From Diogma glabrata (Eukaryota; Arthropoda; Insecta; Diptera; Cylindrotomidae), in contig OY856187.1 of NCBI GenBank assembly GCA_963693315.1, positions 43,862,825 through 43,926,824 on the forward strand: a stretch of 64,000 nt of DNA. Reading direction: 5' to 3'. A model generated the notes under the pieces. The model had not been told where the DNA came from and did not search any database. It saw only the letters and a program-made list of their open reading frames with translations. Both the position numbers and the translations under genes were made by a program. Below are positions 60,387 through 64,000 of this stretch, in pieces (within the stretch, counting starts at the first letter, position 1; each line of letters opens with the position of its first letter).

Positions 60387-61784
60387 GAGCGTATACAAAA
60401 AAATAGTTTACGATACCCAACGATATTATTCAATTTTGTTTGATATATCTAATGATCTTACAAAAAGAATAATTTTTGTTATAGTCTAAAATATCCGAAA
60501 GCATCAATTATAAAACAGTTAATAAATAATTCATTATTACAATCCCCCTAGAGACCCAATACAATTAGTTTTTCTAGCCATTTTCTTTTTTGACGCATAA
60601 TCTCATCTTATATATATTACACATTTTTTATTTGTTTTGTTTTCTCCAAAACGTTAAATATTTATTTATTCAAAACCATAAAACAAATAACATCTCCTGT
60701 TCAGAAAATTCTTCATAGACATACAAAAAAATATTGTTATTAAATTTACCTTGACATCACATATTTCAATTCAATTTAATATATCCCTTTTCCAAAAAAA
60801 CTCAATTTATTTCCAGAGTTTCGGAAAATTGTTTTTTATTCAATTTTATTGTTTACAGATTATCATCAGATGTTTTTTGGTAACACAAATTAAATTGGAA
60901 TGTTGTTGCACGGAAGGTAGCTGTAACTATTAAAATGGTAACTGTAGCTTAATTTGAAAAATAATACTATTCAAAAACAAAACAAATAGGTATTTCGAAT
61001 AGAAGAAAAAAGTTGGAATAAGTAATCAAAAATTACACATCTCTGTGTGCAACATTTACTTAACTTTACTCAAAGTAATATTTATGCAGCCGATAAAGAT
61101 CATCCACGTTGAAAAAACATTCCACCAAACATCCATCCACCAAACATGATATTATATGTTTTTCATACGCTCGACTCAGATCAGGACGTTGTTTTACAAA
61201 CAAGAATAACAAACAAGCTCTAACAAGACGAATTAAATACTTGCAATGCTTTATAATAAGCAGTAAAGCTTATTATTTTTGATTTATAAAATATTCACCA
61301 TAAAATGTCCTTTTTATAAATTTCAATTTATTTTTGCTTTATAACATTTTTTTATATATCCTTGTTATTGAAAAAAAGGAAGAAAACGGAATAAATTAGA
61401 ACTTTTTACTTACAATAATTCTTATAAGATTTCTTTTTTATGCAATAAAAAATAATATAACAGAATTTTCAATTTTTACTTTTTGCCATATTGTTTGTTG
61501 TTGGTTTTTTGTTTGTACAGTAAAGGAAGACGTGAAATGAATTTTCACTATTAATTCTTTGGGGAAAACAAACTTAAATTTGAAAGAAAACAAATGAAAG
61601 ATAAATAAACTATTGGTTGGCCGTTGAAGTTTGGTTATGGAGTATTCCTAAACCGGAATATACATGAACCTCGATAAAGAACCTAACAAAATCACACAAA
61701 ACCAATTTCCAACCCAAAACCCTATTTCATCATAAGATGTAACAACCATTCTCAAACATTACAACATATTGTTTAATCAAACAT

Positions 61785-62280
61785 CTCTATAAGCCTATTC
61801 CCTACAAATTAATTTCATCATCTTATGAAATTAATGAACAAATTCTAGAACATACAATATATTTCAAAACGCCTAAGCTAAGCAATTTCCACCAAACAAA
61901 CATGTTAAAACATGTTTTAATTAATATAAATATTAATTTGAATATCCAATAATTTCTCCATCCACACCAAACATCCATTATCAGCTATTTTTTATTAAAC
62001 CAAATGTAAAATGCAACAATGTCTAAAAATATAGACATTGAAAATTCTATAAACATATTCCCTACAAATTAATTTCGTCATCTTATGAAATTAATGAACA
62101 TTTCTTGAATATACAATAAAATTCAAAACGCCTAAGCTAAGCAATTTCCACCAAACAAACATGTTAAAACATGTTTCAATTAATACAAATATTAATTCAA
62201 TTATCCAACAATTTTTCCATTCACACCAAAATTCCATTCTCAGCGATTTTCTCTAAAACCAAATCCCAAATAAAATAATC
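61785..62280 (+). repeat. Two-unit tandem duplication, about 255 bp
   Basis: Units from about 61785 and 62041 share ATTCCCTACAAATTAATTTC, CATCTTATGAAATTAATGAA, AAAACGCCTAAGCTAAGCAA, TTTCCACCAAACAAACATGT and TAAAACATGTTT, then diverge modestly. No coding potential. Confidence 0.85.
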
Positions 62281-62568
62281 CAAACATACAATATATGGAA
62301 AAACTATCAAAAAACTTTCCGTTCAAAAAATGTCTTACTTACAAAAATTCCTATAATATAAACCTAAAACCAATTATGATAATCCAAACATATTAAACAA
62401 TTAAATAAAAAATTCGATTAACGGAAACGACGATTCAAATAACACATACAAAAAATATATAACATTTTTTAATTAAAAATATTAAAATGCTGAGTAATTG
62501 GTTCTCACTATTCCTATTCATTCATAAAATAGAAAAAATTTACTATTTTGCGATTGGTCAATTTTCCA

Positions 62569-62606
62569 TTCACAATTTTCTATAAATAATATAGAAAATT
62601 GAATGA
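62569..62606. repeat. 15-bp hairpin upstream of the LTR
   Basis: CATTCACAATTTTCTAT pairs with ATAGAAAATTGAATG (one small mismatch) across AAATAAT. Confidence 0.6.
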
Positions 62607-62965
62607 AAAAAAGTAGTATTAAAAAAGTATTCAGTTAGTCACAACGAGTGACTAACTTTCAAGCGAACCTTAACGGTCGTAATGGCCGGACTCTGAACCG
62701 TCAGAGTCCGGACCAAAATTAGTCTGAAGTCCGAAAGTCTAAGAACGTAGAAATAACGCCCGCCGGGAGAGCGAATATTTCACAAAAGTAAAATTAAAAA
62801 GTGTTGTGTTCTATTTATCGTTAAATAAAAAATAGTGAAATAAAAATTTACCAAATACAAAATAAATTAATATTGATCGAACCTCTCGATCAATAAAAAG
62901 TTATTAAATTCCTAAATTCTTTGGTCAATGGAAAGTTTTTAAATTATTGAATATAAAATAAAATT

Positions 62966-63382
62966 CAGATTGATCGAATTTCTCAAATCAATAAAAATTA
63001 GTGTTACAAAAAATATTAATTATAAAATTATAAAATTCGAATTGATCGAATTTCTCAAATCAATAAAAATTAGTGTTACAAAAAATATTAATTATAAAAT
63101 TATAAAATTCGAATTGATCGAATTTCTCAATCAATACAAATTAGTTAAAAAATTATAAAATTCGAATTGATCGAATTCCTCAATCAATAAAATTTAGTGT
63201 TACAAAAAATATTAATTATAAAATTATAAAATTCGAATTGATCGAATTCCTCAATCAATAAAATTTAGTGTTACAAAAAATATTAATTATAAAATTATAA
63301 AATTCGAATTGATCGAATTTCACAATCAAAGAAAATTAGTGTTACAAAAAATATTAATCATAAGATCATAAAATCCGAATTG
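62966..63382 (+). repeat. 72-bp minisatellite inside the LTR
   Basis: Six units of GAATTGATCGAATTTCTCAA, ATCAATAAAAATTAGTGTTA and CAAAAAATATTAATTATAAA, starting at about 62970, 63042, 63114, 63168, 63238 and 63309. Periods are 72, 72, 54, 70 and 71. A more diverged partial unit precedes at about 62875. Units are highly similar, indicating recent expansion. Confidence 0.9.
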
Positions 63383-63504
63383 GTGTTAAACATAAAACTT
63401 TGTTGATAAATAAATGTTGAAAACTTGAATAAGAAATAGGTGTTTTCAACTAACCAACCAAGAGAAACCACGATTTTGAGATCCGCAACGGTGAGAGGTT
63501 TGAA

Positions 63505-63513
63505 CCAGGTAAG
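63505..63513 (+). promoter_or_regulatory. Candidate 5' splice donor CAG/GTAAGT
   Basis: AACCAGGTAAGTGAAC contains the full consensus CAG|GTAAGT. In env-bearing errantiviruses a leader donor makes the subgenomic env RNA. Here it lies about 205 bases before the LTR end, so use in transcripts is unproven. Confidence 0.4.
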
Positions 63514-63718
63514 TGAACCTTTCTTATTTAAATCCCACGAAGTGACAGGGTTCGAATTACAACGATAACTACGCTACAATTGGAAAGATCAGTAGATCGC
63601 CAAAGTAAAATCGCCACATTGAATCCATTTCGAGGTCACAGCAGGGTTCGTCACCTCCTACACCTGGCGTAACGGGTATCCCTAGTCATCAGAGGTGCCG
63701 TCACGACCCCCCCCAATT

Positions 63719-63730
63719 GGCGCAGCCGTA
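63719..63730 (+). promoter_or_regulatory. Primer-binding site, tRNA-Ser type
   Basis: TTGGCGCAGCCG (TGG beginning at 63718) resembles TGGCGCAGTCG, the tRNA-Ser primer site of 17.6- and 297-type elements, with one change. Confidence 0.7.
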
Positions 63731-64000
63731 TTTGGAGTCCTAGGCTCTAGAAAAGGACCAACAGCTTCCAGAAAAAATTTTAAGTCAATATAAAATCAAA
63801 ATACAAGAAAATTCTTGTCAAAAAACTCAACAGGCACATCTTGGAGTGTCCAACATTTGTCACACTGTAGTGACGCAGCAATCAAGCGATTCAACCGGAT
63901 CACCACGGAGATCCCACCTATTAACCCGGGCACAAATTTAACAAAAAAATTTTTTTAAACACAAATTACATTACAAAATCAATAAAGAATAAAATAAACG
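63731..64000 (+). other. Start of the retroelement leader, cut by the window end
   Basis: Sequence downstream of the PBS, rich in A, without an open frame of note up to the window edge. The gag gene would be expected to the right, outside the window. Confidence 0.5.

Larger units (their letters stand above)
59115..61780. other. AT-rich sequence with two hairpins
   Basis: Apart from the hairpins at 60125-60205 and 60332-60386 nothing is recognised: no supported coding region, RNA gene or mobile element. Confidence 0.5.
62633..63718 (+). repeat. 5' LTR of an errantivirus-like Ty3 element
   Basis: Inferred LTR of 1086 bp: starts AGTTAGTCACAACGAGTGAC and ends CCCCCCAATT, immediately followed by a tRNA-Ser-type primer-binding site. 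AGT...ATT termini with this PBS are the arrangement of the 17.6/297/gypsy group. The 3' LTR is outside the window, so the left boundary rests on the AGT terminus alone. Contains a 72-bp minisatellite and a perfect splice donor. It is noticeably less AT-rich at both ends than the surroundings. Confidence 0.65.

Noticed and set aside
62966..63382. CRISPR array (regular repeats near the window end)
   Set aside because: Units are contiguous without unique spacers, lie in a eukaryotic LTR, and no cas genes exist; it is a minisatellite.

Overview
The window is a 64-kb stretch of very AT-rich eukaryotic DNA made almost entirely of transposable elements and their debris. No intact host gene, rRNA, functional tRNA or CRISPR array is visible. 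The mix (two kinds of Ty3/gypsy LTR element, a Penelope-like element with a GIY-YIG nuclease, non-LTR reverse transcriptases, piggyBac, hAT and an animal-type CACTA/EnSpm transposon, plus 'GTCGGACAAGTGC / GGTTCCGT' debris) suggests an arthropod, most likely an insect. I cannot name the species.

Layout. 1-627: plain AT-rich flank. 628-15435: two Ty3/gypsy elements in direct tandem sharing one LTR (copy 1 internal part, truncated at its 5' end; shared LTR 5538-7389; copy 2 internal part; LTR 13584-15435). The copies are nearly identical and share the same two disabling lesions (a gag stop codon and an RT frameshift), so the parent was already dead. A G_GGA_AAC slippery site in exactly the right frame links gag to pol by -1 frameshifting. 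15869-17906: hAT-type element with an 8-bp target duplication. 20400-26420: short palindromes, a 565-bp near-perfect hairpin (24709-25273) sitting between inverted tRNA-like repeats, and a dispersed repeat. 28940-33445: tandem repeats followed by a 2.7-kb inverted repeat whose arms are themselves tandem arrays. 35240-37810: minus-strand relics of a second Ty3 pol and of an RTE-like reverse transcriptase. 37840-39660: simple and minisatellite repeats and hairpins. 42135-43265: foldback element. 44472-46832: piggyBac element with exact TTAA duplications and a broken transposase. 47131-48244: long-TIR element containing a nested 599-bp piggyBac derivative. 50408-52285: two Penelope-like 3' ends head to head. 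52508-59095: a non-LTR retrotransposon on the minus strand, split by a 5122-bp CACTA transposon (53546-58667). 61785-62280: tandem duplication. 62633-64000: 5' LTR, primer-binding site and start of an errantivirus-like Ty3 element that runs off the window.

The best-preserved coding unit is the CACTA transposon. It has a C2H2 zinc-finger region that runs, across a single homopolymer frameshift, into a DDD/E transposase, and a separate spliced accessory gene with a CIDE-N-like motif. Its insertion site can be reconstructed to the base because removing it and one TG restores the LINE reading frame. Candidate novelties are this accessory gene, the nested and inverted architectures, and a scattered class of unrelated short perfect hairpins.
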